A DNA stretch of 55,625 nucleotides from JBBSMX01 sp038232935 (GCA_038232935.1 JBBSMX010000009.1:1-55625); one strand, 5' to 3'. Shown: positions 7,336-16,007, counted from the first letter of the stretch. Notes: generated by a model from the letters alone, not told the origin. Program-made: numbers and translations.

Positions 7336-9390
7336 TCAGCGCGACGCGAGGGCATCGCTTTGCTCGAAGGCGGCGGTGCCGGCGTCGAGGAAGGCGGCGT
7401 AGCGCTCCTGCGAGGTGACGCCGCTGAGCTGGCTGATGAGCCGGCCGTCGGGGTGGACGATGGCGTACGTCGGCAGCGCGATCCGGCCCGTCAGTTCGAG
7501 CTGATAGCGCTGGAGGGCCGGGCCGGTCTCGGCGTCGTCCGTCCAGAGTTGGAGCGGGACGAAGCGGCGGTCGATCCGCTCGGCGATCTCGGGCTTCGCG
7601 AGCACGGTCGATTCCATATGCCGGCAGTTGGTGCAGGTGTAGCCCGTGAAGTCGATCAGGACGGGGCGGCCGGTGCGCCGCGCCTCCTCGAACGCCGTCG
7701 CGCGGCTCTGATGCCACGCGAGCTCGCCCCGCCCTTCCGGCGCATTCAACTGCATCCCGGCGAGCAGGCTCACGTCGGTGGCCCGGCGCGGCGGCAGGAA
7801 CGCATCGAACCCGCCGAGCGGCGCGCCGAGCAGGCCGGGCACGAAGTAGAACGCGAGGCCGAAGAAGACAATCGCCGTCAGCAGGCGGAGCCCGCCGATG
7901 GATTCGGGCTGCGCGACGAAGTTGGCCTCGCCGAGCGGGAGCTTGCGGAGGAGGTAGAGGCCGGCGAGCGCGAAGATCACGATCATCAGCGAGATCGCGA
8001 GCGGGCGCGGCAGCAGGCCCGTCCCCCACACGAGGTCCGCGTTCGAGAGGAACTTCAGCGCCGCGGCGATCTCGACGAACCCGAGCACGCCCTTCAGCGC
8101 GCCCATCCACGAGCCCGAGCGCGGCAACCGGCCCAGCGCGTTCGGGAAGACGGCGAAGAGGACGAACGGGAGCGCGAACACACTCGAAAAAACGACCATC
8201 CCGAGAAGCGGATACGCCCACCCGCCCCGCGACGCCGCCGCGAGCAGCCCGCCGACGAACGGGACCGTACACGAGAACGAGACAAGGACGAGCGTCAGCC
8301 CCATAAACAGCACGCCGACGACCCCGCCGCGCTCGTCACCCTGCCGGTTGAAGTAGTTCAGCCACGCCGCCGGCATCCGAAGCTCATAGAACCCGAGGAG
8401 CGAGAAGCCGAAGACGACGAGCACGAACCCAATAAACAGGTTCACCCACGGGTTCGCCGCGATGAGCTGCGGCCCCGCCGCGCCGACGAGGAGCGCCATC
8501 GCCACCCCGAGCCCGGTGAAGAGCCCAACGATGGAGAGGCCGTAGACCCCAGCCATCCGCGCCGCCTTTTTCCGGTCGCCCGCGTGGTGGAGGAAGTACG
8601 AGACCGTGAGCGGGATCATAGGGAAGACACACGGGGTCAGCAACGCCGCCAGCCCGGCCCCGACCGCGAGCAGCAGGAATCCCCACAGCCCGCCCTGCTC
8701 TTCGACCGGGCCGAAGGGCTTCGCCGGTGCAGCGTCTTCGAGCGTCGGCGGGACGACGTCCGGCTCCTGCGCGGCCTTCGCCGCCTCATCGGGCGCTGCG
8801 TCGACCGCACCATCAACGTCGGGGTCACGCGCCTCGGCGCTCGCGGCGGCCGGTGCTGCCGCTTCGGGAGCCGTGGGCGGGGCGACCTCGGGCTGGGCCG
8901 GCTGCGGTCGTGCCGCAGCGGAGGCGGCACGAATCTGCACTCCCGCCGAGAATGGCTCCCGCGTTGGCGGCAGGCAGATCTCGTCGTTGCAGACCATGTA
9001 GGCCACGGTCCCGGTGATCGGAGCCACCCCACCCGAGGCGTCCGCCTTCACCCGGTACGCGCGCGTCAGTTGCACCCGGTCCGAGAAGTACGTGTAGTCG
9101 CGCCCTAGCGTGTCGTCGTGGCCGGCACGGGGCTGCTCCTGCTCGACCGCGCCGAGCGGCGTCAACGCCCCGTCGTCGAAGTGGACCGCCAGCGGTTTGC
9201 CGATGGGCGAGTGCATCGCGTACATCCGCCACCCCGGGCCAATCGTGCCGCTCAGGGTGAGGAGCACCGTGCCCCCCGGCTCCGCGCTCGTGGGCTGCGC
9301 CTCGGCCGTCCACACGACGGGGTCGGCGTCCGGCACCTGCGCGGCTACCGGCGCGAGAAGGGCGGCGAAGCAAAGCAGCAGCAGGCGCAT
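7336..9390 (-). CDS. dsbD: Thiol:disulfide interchange protein DsbD
   Basis: DsbD carries electrons from cytoplasmic thioredoxin across the inner membrane to periplasmic thiol proteins. The chosen start (9390) gives a signal peptide (MRLLLLCFAALLAPVAAQ); the upstream in-frame extension is not signal-like. A periplasmic alpha domain with VCNDEICLPPT follows. After an alanine/proline-rich linker comes a membrane domain of about eight helices with the paired redox cysteines in LLTPCVFPMIPLTV and SFSCTVPFVGG. The C-terminal thioredoxin-like gamma domain has the active site TGYTCTNCRHME. All three domains and their cysteines are present in 684 aa. It heads a minus-strand series with the cupin and PhzF-like genes. 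Confidence 0.94.
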   Translation of the reverse strand: MRLLLLCFAALLAPVAAQVPDADPVVWTAEAQPTSAEPGGTVLLTLSGTIGPGWRMYAMHSPIGKPLAVHFDDGALTPLGAVEQEQPRAGHDDTLGRDYTYFSDRVQLTRAYRVKADASGGVAPITGTVAYMVCNDEICLPPTREPFSAGVQIRAASAAARPQPAQPEVAPPTAPEAAAPAAASAEARDPDVDGAVDAAPDEAAKAAQEPDVVPPTLEDAAPAKPFGPVEEQGGLWGFLLLAVGAGLAALLTPCVFPMIPLTVSYFLHHAGDRKKAARMAGVYGLSIVGLFTGLGVAMALLVGAAGPQLIAANPWVNLFIGFVLVVFGFSLLGFYELRMPAAWLNYFNRQGDERGGVVGVLFMGLTLVLVSFSCTVPFVGGLLAAASRGGWAYPLLGMVVFSSVFALPFVLFAVFPNALGRLPRSGSWMGALKGVLGFVEIAAALKFLSNADLVWGTGLLPRPLAISLMIVIFALAGLYLLRKLPLGEANFVAQPESIGGLRLLTAIVFFGLAFYFVPGLLGAPLGGFDAFLPPRRATDVSLLAGMQLNAPEGRGELAWHQSRATAFEEARRTGRPVLIDFTGYTCTNCRHMESTVLAKPEIAERIDRRFVPLQLWTDDAETGPALQRYQLELTGRIALPTYAIVHPDGRLISQLSGVTSQERYAAFLDAGTAAFEQSDALASR

Positions 9391-9464
9391 GAGGAAAGGG
9401 GTGCGTGACGGAGTGGACTCACACTCACCGCTCACGCTCGGGTTCACGCTCTGCGGATCACGTT

Positions 9465-9520
9465 TCGAAAACAACAGCGGGGCGCTCGCCCCCGGTGCAT
9501 CGGGATAACGAACGCCCCGC
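9465..9520 (-). terminator. Terminator after rplI
   Basis: On the minus strand the arm GCGGGGCGTTCG (9520-9509) pairs with CGAGCGCCCCGC (9488-9477), followed by TGTTGTTTTCG. It lies between rplI and dsbD and would end the ribosomal-protein transcript. Confidence 0.65.
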
Positions 9521-9596
9521 CGGGGGTGTTGCGTGAAGGATCGGCCGGGAGGCAGTCCGCCTAAAACGGAGCCGCGACGACCGTCATTCGTCGGGG

Positions 9597-10058
9597 CTAG
9601 AGCGACTCCGTCAGCGACTCGGGCACGACCTGCACGGTGAGCGTGCCGACGTGCTCCGGGTGGAGCTTGACGGTAGCCGTGTACTCGCCCGTCGTCCGGA
9701 TCTCGGAGTCGAGCGTGATCTTGCGGCGGTCGACCTCGATGCCCTTCTTGGCGAGGGCCTCGGCGATCTGCTGCGTCGTGATCGTCCCGAAGATGCGGTC
9801 CTCCTCGCCCACGGGGGCCTGGAGCACGACCTCCATGTCGCTGATCCGCTTGGCGAGCGCGTCGGCGTCCTTCCGAGCCGATTCGAGCTTGAGGGACTGC
9901 TGGCGCGTCTCCTCTTCGTAGCGCTTCACGTTCGACTTGTTCGCGACGACGGCAAGACTGCGCGGGATGAGGAAGTTGCGCCCGTACCCGTTCTTGACGG
10001 AGACGACCGCCCCTTTCTGCCCGAGGTTGTCGACGTCCTGCGTGAGAATAACGTTCAT
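9597..10058 (-). CDS. rplI: 50S ribosomal protein L9
   Basis: L9 binds 23S rRNA. The start at 10058 gives MNVILTQDVDNLGQKGAVVS followed by KNGYGRNFLIPRSLA, which is the canonical N-terminal L9 domain; the longer open frame upstream is not L9-like. A long central helix (EEETRQQSLKLESARKDADA) leads to the C-terminal domain with GRIFGTITTQQ-like sequence (EDRIFGTITTQQIAEAL). Length is 153 aa, as usual. It is the third gene of rpsF-rpsR-rplI, with a heptamer inverted repeat in the gap to rpsR. Confidence 0.97.
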   Translation of the reverse strand: MNVILTQDVDNLGQKGAVVSVKNGYGRNFLIPRSLAVVANKSNVKRYEEETRQQSLKLESARKDADALAKRISDMEVVLQAPVGEEDRIFGTITTQQIAEALAKKGIEVDRRKITLDSEIRTTGEYTATVKLHPEHVGTLTVQVVPESLTESL

Positions 10059-10065
10059 GGGAGTG

Positions 10066-10116
10066 GGTCGTTTGTCATTGGTCCTGTGCACATGACCAGT
10101 GACGAGTGACCAAGGA
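10066..10116. repeat. Intergenic inverted heptamer element (element B)
   Basis: The rpsR-rplI gap is built of 7-base units. The right side reads ATGACCA, GTGACGA, GTGACCA. The left side is the same theme inverted (GGTCGTT, TGTCATT, GGTCCTG), with TGCA at the centre. The two halves can pair imperfectly into a hairpin that would lie in the rpsF-rpsR-rplI messenger. Confidence 0.7.
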
Positions 10117-10395
10117 CTATTTAATGTTTTCCGCGACGAAGGGCAGCAGCGCCATGTGGCGCGCCCGCTTGACGGCGACGGTGAGCTGGCGCTGCGACTT
10201 GGCCGAGACGCCGGTGACGCGGCGGGGGAGAATCTTGCCCTGCTCGTTGAGGTAGCGCTTGAGCGTCTCGGTGTCCTTGTAGTCGATGTACTCGATGCCG
10301 GCGGATTCAAAGGGGCACACCGGGCGGCTCTTGGCGCCGGGGACGGCGGCGCGGGCGATGGGTTCGTTCTGCTTCTTGCGGTCGTTTCTTGCCAT
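10117..10395 (-). CDS. rpsR: 30S ribosomal protein S18
   Basis: S18 binds 16S rRNA with S6 in the small-subunit platform. The 92-residue protein has the family core CPFESAGIEYIDYKDTETLK and YLNEQGKILPRRVTGVSAKS, then QRQLTVAVKRARHMALLPF. The single cysteine in CPF is the only potential metal ligand, so this is not the four-cysteine form. It lies between rpsF and rplI, the common bacterial order. Confidence 0.97.
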   Translation of the reverse strand: MARNDRKKQNEPIARAAVPGAKSRPVCPFESAGIEYIDYKDTETLKRYLNEQGKILPRRVTGVSAKSQRQLTVAVKRARHMALLPFVAENIK

Positions 10396-10453
10396 GATCT
10401 GTAGGGTCTACGCCGTGCGCGCTCGCAGCGCGGGTTCGGCGGGAGAAGAAAGG

Positions 10454-10828
10454 TTACGCGGTGGCCTCGGCCTCGGCTTCGGCGGTAGCAGGCTGGCTCT
10501 TCTGCTTGTCGTAGTGCCGCTCCATCTTGGCGTCATAGCGCAGGATGACGTGGCGCAGGACGTCGTCGTTGATGCGGAGCGCGCGCTCGAAGCGGGCGAT
10601 GAACGAGCCCTCGGCGCGGAAGTAGGCGACGACGTAGTGGCCGTTTCGCTTCTTCTCGATGGGGTAGGCGAGCCGCTGGCTCCCCCGGTCGTCCACCTCG
10701 ACGATGTCGCCGCCGTTCTCGCGGATAAACGCGGTCACGCGGTCGATGATGTCCTTGATCTGCTCGTCGTTGAGGACGGTGTTGACCACGTACATCAGCT
10801 CGTACATGGCCCGGTCATTCGTTGCCAT
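10454..10828 (-). CDS. rpsF: 30S ribosomal protein S6
   Basis: S6 pairs with S18 on the 30S platform. The core matches the family: MYELMYVVNTVLNDEQIKDI at the start, GQRLAYPIEKK-like text (RGSQRLAYPIEKKRNGHYVV) in the middle, and ERALRINDDVLRHVILRYD. The C-terminus carries a low-complexity tail of AEAEAEATA type, common in this family. It is the first gene of the rpsF-rpsR-rplI operon. A small hairpin lies just upstream. Confidence 0.97.
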   Translation of the reverse strand: MATNDRAMYELMYVVNTVLNDEQIKDIIDRVTAFIRENGGDIVEVDDRGSQRLAYPIEKKRNGHYVVAYFRAEGSFIARFERALRINDDVLRHVILRYDAKMERHYDKQKSQPATAEAEAEATA

Positions 10829-10845
10829 AAGGTGTTCCCTCTGGA

Positions 10846-10863
10846 ATACGGTGAGTGCCGTAT
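10846..10863 (-). promoter_or_regulatory. Possible rpsF leader hairpin
   Basis: On the minus strand, ATACGG and CCGTAT pair around the loop CACTCA, 18 bases before the rpsF start. In many bacteria the S6:S18 complex represses its own messenger through a leader hairpin. Whether this small stem is that site is a guess from position only. Confidence 0.3.
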
Positions 10864-11007
10864 GCCCACGGTCGATACGCCGGGGGCAGGGCGTGTGAAG
10901 AGCTTGAAAGGTAAGCCGGGGTCAGAGCCGAGGATTGTTAATTGTTGATGGGTTACCCGAGTCCTCGTAGAATGAGGTAAATGGAAGCCTGCGATGAAAA
11001 GGGGGAC

Positions 11008-11043
11008 TTGCAAATATTCGCATCTTAGTGTTACATTGTAACA
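11008..11043 (+). promoter_or_regulatory. Candidate promoter with palindromic operator
   Basis: TTG at 11008-11010 is followed after 21 bases by TACATTGT (11032-11039), close to the Bacteroidota promoter pattern (TTG, about 20 bases, TAnnTTTG). The perfect palindrome TGTTACA-T-TGTAACA (11029-11043) covers the -7 element. The gene starts at 11068. A repressor bound here would block initiation, and the ribbon-helix-helix-like N-terminus of the downstream protein makes autoregulation plausible. Confidence 0.5.
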
Positions 11044-11067
11044 ATGACATACTAAAACCCTGCATCC

Positions 11068-11763
11068 ATGAGCAAAGTCATTCGAATTTCGGAGTCCATC
11101 TTCGAGCAGCTTCAGCAGTTAGCTGAGCCACTGGTTGACACGCCTGCAAGTGTGATTGAACGACTGCTAGATCAACACAACCAGAAAACCAACATGGTAG
11201 AGCCCATGCGGCTGAACAAAGTAAAGGAGACTGCTCCCCTGGGGTCAGTTATGCCTAGAAACATCTTCTTAGCGCCTGCCAGCGAGGAAAACGTTAGAGC
11301 ATCAATCGTAGGGGCTGTGAGCCTCTCGACGGCAAAGCATCACCTATCAGATCGGCAGATGGAGACCCTGCGCGATGCACTGGAAGGAGATGAGCAGTTC
11401 CACTGCTGGGCAATGACCGAAAGCAATCGTGCTACCTTTGAATCGATGCGCTCAGGCGACATTGTGATGCTTTCGCTCCGGGGCGAAGGACTGTTCAATT
11501 ACATCGGAGATGTCGTAACCACGTTTGAGAGTGCATCGCTTGGTAATGCTTTGTGGAGCATTACCCCGGGGCGACCTTGGAACCTAGTCTATGTGCTCGA
11601 TGAGATTAAGGCCATATCTACACCCAAGGTTGATGTGGTCAGAGAGTTCGGATACGATCCGAACTACGTCGTTCCGGGAGTGATCCGCGTTGATCCTGAA
11701 CGTGTCGCGAAGGCAGCAAGGCGACACGGGTCATATGAGGAGCTCATACGGGCACTATGCTGA
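11068..11763 (+). CDS. Orphan protein with SeqA-N-like and PUA/EVE-like regions (231 aa)
   Basis: The first 40 residues (SKVIRISESIFEQLQQLAEP, then DTPASVIERLLDQH) resemble the short ribbon-helix-helix domain seen at the SeqA N-terminus and on some restriction-associated proteins. Residues about 110-190 (FHCWAMTESNRATFESMRSG, DIVMLSLRGEGLFNYIGDV, PWNLVYVLDEI) follow the pattern of PUA/EVE-like domains in McrB-like restriction and modified-base-reading proteins. No nuclease motif is visible. The gene is clearly less GC-rich than its neighbours and is alone on the plus strand, between rpsF and prfA. Its stop lies only 12 bases from the convergent prfA stop. This suggests horizontal gain. Both domain calls come from reading the pattern, not from a profile search. 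Confidence 0.7.
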   Translation: MSKVIRISESIFEQLQQLAEPLVDTPASVIERLLDQHNQKTNMVEPMRLNKVKETAPLGSVMPRNIFLAPASEENVRASIVGAVSLSTAKHHLSDRQMETLRDALEGDEQFHCWAMTESNRATFESMRSGDIVMLSLRGEGLFNYIGDVVTTFESASLGNALWSITPGRPWNLVYVLDEIKAISTPKVDVVREFGYDPNYVVPGVIRVDPERVAKAARRHGSYEELIRALC

Positions 11764-11775
11764 GCTGCTACGGTC

Positions 11776-12846
11776 TTAGCTAGACAGTCGCTCGGCGTTC
11801 TCGGCCATGCGGAGGGCCGAGATAATCGGGTCGAGGTCGCCGTCGAGCACGCCGGCGAGCTGGTGGTTCTTGTCGTCGCCCGCGAGCCGGTGGTCGGTGA
11901 CGCGGCTCTGCGGGTAGTTGTACGTCCGGATCTTCTCCGACCGGTCGCCGGTGCCGACGAGGGCGCGGCGCTGCTCGCTCCGGGCAGAGTTGATCTTATC
12001 GAGTTCTAGCTGGTAGAGTCGACTGCGGAGGACACGCATCGCCTTGTCCTTGTTTTTGTGCTGGCTCTTCTCGTCCTGGCACGTCACCACGAGGCCGGTC
12101 GGCTTGTGGGTGATGCGGACGGCGGAGTCGGTCGTATTGACGCTCTGCCCACCGGGGCCGGAGGAGCGGTATACGTCGATTTCGAGATCGTTGGCGTGGA
12201 CGGCCACGTCCACCTCCTCGGCTTCCGGCAGGACGGCGACCGTGGCGGCGCTCGTGTGGATGCGGCCCTGGCTTTCGGTCGCGGGCACGCGCTGCACGCG
12301 GTGCACCCCGCTCTCCCACTTCATCGTCCCGAACACGTCCGGCCCTTTGAGCGAGAGCGTGACGTCTTTGAATCCGCCCTGCGCGCCCTCGGTCGCGTCC
12401 ATCATCTCCACGCGCCAGCCATGTCGCTCGGCGAAGCGGGTGTAGAGGCGGAGGAGGTCGCCGGTGAAGAGGCTGGCCTCGTCGCCGCCGGTGCCGGCGC
12501 GGATCTCGAGGATGGCGTCTTTCGAGTCCTCGGGGTCTTTCGGGATGAGGGCGAGCCGCAGCTGTTCCTCCAGCTTCGGCAACCGCTCCTCGACGCCTTC
12601 GAGCTCCAGCTCGGCCAGCTCGGCCAGTTCGCCCTTCTCGTCGCGCGCCATCTCGCGGAGGTCATCGCGTTCCTGCTGGAGCGCTTCGAAGCGGTCGATC
12701 AGCCGGACGATGCCGGTAAGCTCGGCGTGCTCGCGGCCCAGGCTTTCGAGCTGCGCCGGGTCCGTGGCGACCTCGGGCTGCGACATCAGCTGCTCGACTT
12801 CGGCGTGGCGGGCTTTGATGTCGCGGAGGGTGTCGGAGGGAATCAT
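11776..12846 (-). CDS. prfA: Peptide chain release factor 1
   Basis: RF1 reads UAA and UAG stop codons and releases the peptide from the ribosome. The GGQ loop is visible in DVYRSSGPGGQSVNTTDSAV near residue 235. The recognition region reads HRVQRVPATESQGRIHTS, a PxT-type motif that marks RF1 rather than RF2 (SPF). Length 356 aa is standard and no programmed frameshift is present. It lies downstream of glmS on the same strand, separated by a heptamer element. Confidence 0.96.
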   Translation of the reverse strand: MIPSDTLRDIKARHAEVEQLMSQPEVATDPAQLESLGREHAELTGIVRLIDRFEALQQERDDLREMARDEKGELAELAELELEGVEERLPKLEEQLRLALIPKDPEDSKDAILEIRAGTGGDEASLFTGDLLRLYTRFAERHGWRVEMMDATEGAQGGFKDVTLSLKGPDVFGTMKWESGVHRVQRVPATESQGRIHTSAATVAVLPEAEEVDVAVHANDLEIDVYRSSGPGGQSVNTTDSAVRITHKPTGLVVTCQDEKSQHKNKDKAMRVLRSRLYQLELDKINSARSEQRRALVGTGDRSEKIRTYNYPQSRVTDHRLAGDDKNHQLAGVLDGDLDPIISALRMAENAERLSS

Positions 12847-12937
12847 GTGAAGGGTAAAGGGTCAGGGGTGAAGGGTAAAGTACCCTGCTCTTTCTCGCAA
12901 GCTCCCCCTTTTACTCTTTCCCCTTTACACTTCACCC
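12847..12937. repeat. Intergenic inverted heptamer element (element C)
   Basis: The gap between glmS and prfA starts with 7-base units GTGAAGG, GTAAAGG, GTCAGGG, GTGAAGG, GTAAAGT (12847-12881). It ends with the same theme inverted at 12909-12937 (on the minus strand GGTGAAG, TGTAAAG, GGGAAAG, AGTAAAA). The two arrays could form a long imperfect stem over the whole gap. Confidence 0.75.
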
Positions 12938-14773
12938 TTACTCGACCGTCACGCTCTTGGCGAGGTTACGCGGCTGGTCCACGTCGCAGCCCCGCAGCAC
13001 GGCGATGTGGTACGACAGGAGTTGGAGGGGGATGACGGTCAGCAGCGGCTCCAAGCATTCGAGCGTGCGCGGCACGCGGATCACCACCTCGCACAGCTCG
13101 TCGAGCTCGCCGTTGTCCTTGTCCGTGATGGCGATGACGGAGCCCTCGCGCGCAGCCACCTCCTCGATGTTCGAGACGACTTTGTCGTAGATGGCGTCCT
13201 TCATTGCGATGAACACGACGGGCATGAACCGGTCGATGAGTGCGATGGGGCCGTGTTTCATCTCGGCCGCGGGGTAGCCCTCGGCGTGGATGTAGGAGAT
13301 CTCCTTCAGCTTGAGCGCCCCTTCGAGCGCGACAGGGAAGTTGCAGCCGCGCCCGAGGTAGAGGAAGTTGTTGGCGAGGCGGTAGTCGCGGGCGAGGTCA
13401 GCGAGCTGCGCGTCCTGCTCCAGCACTTCGCGGACCTGATCCGGGATCGCCTTCAGCGCCTTGAGGTACTTGCCCAGGTTCTCGTCGCTGAGGTGGCCGC
13501 GCTCGTGGCCGAGCAGGAGCGCGATCATCGTAAGCACCGTCACCTGCGCCGTGAACGCCTTCGTGCTCGCCACGCCGATCTCCGGCCCGGCGTGGAGGTA
13601 GACGCCGGCGTCGGTCTCACGCGCGATCGTCGAGCCGACCGTGTTGCAGACGCCGAGGGTGAGGACGCCGGCCTCCTGCGCCTGCCGAACGGCGGCGAGG
13701 GTGTCGGCCGTCTCGCCGCTCTGCGAGATCACGAGGACGACATCGCCCTCCTGGAGGATCGGGTTGCGGTAGCGGAACTCGCTCGCGTACTCGACCTCGA
13801 CGGGGATGCGGGCGTGCTTCTCGAGGAGGTATTCCCCGACGAGCGCGGCGTGCCACGACGTCCCACACGCGCAGATGATGATGCGCTCGGCGGCGACGAG
13901 CTGCGGCATCACGTCTTCGAGCCCGCCGAGCTTGATCCGGTTGAGGTCCACGCGGACGCGGCCACGCATCGCGTTCTCGAGGGATTCGGGCTGCTCCATG
14001 ATCTCCTTGAGCATGAAGTGCTCGTACCCACCCTTCTCGATCTCCTCGAGGTTCCACTCCAGCGCATGGACCTCTTTGGCGACGGGCGCGCCGTCGATCT
14101 CGTACACGTCGTAGCCGTCGCGGCGGACGACGGCGATCTCGCCGTCGTTGAGGTAGACGACGTTGCGGGTGTATTCGATAAACGGGCTCGCATCGCTGCC
14201 GACGAAATACTCGCCCTCGCCGATGCCGAGCAGGAGCGGGCTCCCGTTCCGCGCCACGACGAGCTGGTCCGGATCGTCTTTGGAGATAGCCACGAGCCCG
14301 TAAGCCCCGACGACCTGGGTGAGCGCCTGCCGGACGGCCTCGGGAAACGAGAGCCCGGCCTCTTTCTGCACGTCGTCGATGAAGTGCGCGAGGACTTCGG
14401 TGTCGGTCTCGCTCTGGAATGTGTAGCCCTTTTCGAGCAGGCGTTTTTTGATGACGCCGTAGTTCTCGATGATGCCGTTGTGGATGATCGCGAAGCGCCC
14501 GCCGCCGGCCGTATGCGGGTGGGCGTTGACATCGTTCGGCGCGCCGTGCGTCGCCCAGCGCGTGTGCCCCATCCCGACGGTGCCGGTGACGGGCTGCGAT
14601 GCGAGAAGCGCGGCGAGCTCGTCCACCTTCCCCTCTTTCTTGCGCACATCCACGCTGCCGTTGACGACGGCCACGCCTGCCGAGTCGTAGCCCCGGTATT
14701 CGAGCCGCCGGAGGCCGGTTACGAGGATGTCACTCGCCTGCTGATGGCCGATGTAACCAACGATTCCGCACAT
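12938..14773 (-). CDS. glmS: Glutamine--fructose-6-phosphate aminotransferase (isomerizing)
   Basis: GlmS makes glucosamine-6-phosphate for peptidoglycan and lipopolysaccharide. The mature N-terminus begins at catalytic Cys2 (MCGIVGYIGHQQASDILVTG), and the glutaminase domain shows MGHTRWATHGAPNDVNAHPH. Two sugar-isomerase (SIS) domains follow, with ACGTSWHAALVGEYLLEKHA, VISQSGETADTLAAVRQA and the C-terminal signature DQPRNLAKSVTVE. At 611 aa it is complete. It lies between the DAHP synthase gene and prfA. I see no glmS ribozyme motif in its short upstream region. Confidence 0.97.
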   Translation of the reverse strand: MCGIVGYIGHQQASDILVTGLRRLEYRGYDSAGVAVVNGSVDVRKKEGKVDELAALLASQPVTGTVGMGHTRWATHGAPNDVNAHPHTAGGGRFAIIHNGIIENYGVIKKRLLEKGYTFQSETDTEVLAHFIDDVQKEAGLSFPEAVRQALTQVVGAYGLVAISKDDPDQLVVARNGSPLLLGIGEGEYFVGSDASPFIEYTRNVVYLNDGEIAVVRRDGYDVYEIDGAPVAKEVHALEWNLEEIEKGGYEHFMLKEIMEQPESLENAMRGRVRVDLNRIKLGGLEDVMPQLVAAERIIICACGTSWHAALVGEYLLEKHARIPVEVEYASEFRYRNPILQEGDVVLVISQSGETADTLAAVRQAQEAGVLTLGVCNTVGSTIARETDAGVYLHAGPEIGVASTKAFTAQVTVLTMIALLLGHERGHLSDENLGKYLKALKAIPDQVREVLEQDAQLADLARDYRLANNFLYLGRGCNFPVALEGALKLKEISYIHAEGYPAAEMKHGPIALIDRFMPVVFIAMKDAIYDKVVSNIEEVAAREGSVIAITDKDNGELDELCEVVIRVPRTLECLEPLLTVIPLQLLSYHIAVLRGCDVDQPRNLAKSVTVE

Positions 14774-14869
14774 AGGAGTTCTTAAATCTTAAAGGAGGGG
14801 TCGAACGAAGATGGGGTCCCCGTAACGATTGCAAAGGCCGTTCCGCCCAAAGGACAGGCACCGTGAAAT

Positions 14870-15907
14870 TCAGGCAGACGCCTCGAGCGGAGCCCGCACC
14901 GAGCGACCGACGGCCTCGGCAACGAGGCGGACCTGCTGCATCAGTTCGGTGAACTGGTCGAAGAAGAGCGACTGCGGACCGTCTGAGAGGGCGCGCGCTG
15001 GGTCCGGGTGGACCTCCACCATCAGCCCGTCTGCCCCGACGGCGACCGCCGCCCGGGCCAGCGGCAGCACTTTGTCGCGGATGCCGACGCCGTGGCTCGG
15101 ATCTACGAAAATCGGCAGGTGGCTGCGTTTCTTAACGACCGGCACCGCCGAAAGGTCGAGCGTGTTGCGCGTCGAGGTCTCGAACGTGCGGATGCCGCGC
15201 TCGCACAGGATCACGTGGGGGTTCCCGCTCGCCATCACGTACTCGGCGCTCATGAGCCACTCCTCGACCGTCGCCGAGAGGCCGCGCTTGAGGAAGACTG
15301 GCGTCTCGGTCCGGCCGACGGCGCGAAGCAGGTCGAAGTTCTGCATGTTGCGGGCGCCGATCTGGAAGACGTCGGTGTAGCGCCCGATGAGGTCCACGTG
15401 CTCGGGCGTCATCACCTCAGTGATCACGCGGAGGTCGTACCGGTCGCCGGAGGCGCGGAGCAGCTTCAGCCCCTCCTCGCCCAGCCCTTGAAAAGAATAG
15501 GGCGAGCTGCGTGGCTTGAACGCCCCGCCACGCAGGAACGTCGCGCCCGCCGCCGCCACCGCCGCCGCCGCCGCGTCGAGCTGCTCCTCGCTCTCGACGG
15601 AGCACGGCCCGGCCATCACCATCACCTCATTGCCCCCGACGAGCACGCCGCCGATATCAATGGTCGTGTCTTCGTCGCGCCACGTCCGGCTGGCGAACTT
15701 GTACGGACTCGTGATCCGGTAGACATCCGCGACGCCGTCGAGCACCTTGATGTGCCGCACGTCGAAGTCCGGTTGCACGCCGACAGCCCCGAGCACGGTT
15801 TGGTTCACGCCACTGGAGCGGTGCACGTCGAACCCGTACGCGTTGAGCCGCGCGATGACGGCTTCGATCTGGGGCTCGTCGGCCCGTTCTTGCATGACGA
15901 CGACCAT
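14870..15907 (-). CDS. aroF: 3-deoxy-7-phosphoheptulonate synthase (DAHP synthase, Thermotoga-type)
   Basis: This enzyme makes DAHP from phosphoenolpyruvate and erythrose-4-phosphate, the first step to aromatic amino acids. The N-terminal 80 residues (MVVVMQERADEPQIEAVIAR, ending VLDGVADVYRITSPYKFASR) form the ferredoxin-like regulatory domain of the Thermotoga/Bacillus-type enzyme. The barrel follows with VMVMAGPCSVESEEQL, FLRGGAFKPRSSPYSFQGLG, PVFLKRGLSATVEEWL, ILCERGIRTFE and FVDPSHGVGIRDKV. Feedback control through the N-terminal domain is known in relatives. It is followed by glmS. Confidence 0.95.
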   Translation of the reverse strand: MVVVMQERADEPQIEAVIARLNAYGFDVHRSSGVNQTVLGAVGVQPDFDVRHIKVLDGVADVYRITSPYKFASRTWRDEDTTIDIGGVLVGGNEVMVMAGPCSVESEEQLDAAAAAVAAAGATFLRGGAFKPRSSPYSFQGLGEEGLKLLRASGDRYDLRVITEVMTPEHVDLIGRYTDVFQIGARNMQNFDLLRAVGRTETPVFLKRGLSATVEEWLMSAEYVMASGNPHVILCERGIRTFETSTRNTLDLSAVPVVKKRSHLPIFVDPSHGVGIRDKVLPLARAAVAVGADGLMVEVHPDPARALSDGPQSLFFDQFTELMQQVRLVAEAVGRSVRAPLEASA

Positions 15908-15975
15908 ACGGATGCGCGCCTCTGGCGGCAGGACTTGTAGGGGTGGAGAGCGGAGGCGAGAAGGTACGCCACGAT

Positions 15976-16007
15976 TCCCGTGGGGTTCTTCTCCCGTGGG
16001 GTTCTTC
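15976..16007. repeat. 16-bp tandem repeat upstream of the DAHP synthase gene
   Basis: TCCCGTGGGGTTCTTC occurs twice without a gap (15976-15991 and 15992-16007) in the 204-base space between lptB and aroF, followed by a GCC/GCG-rich run. I see no gene in this gap. Confidence 0.8.

Noticed and set aside
12847..12937. CRISPR-like array in the heptamer elements
   Set aside because: Units are 7 bases with no spacers, and no cas genes are nearby.
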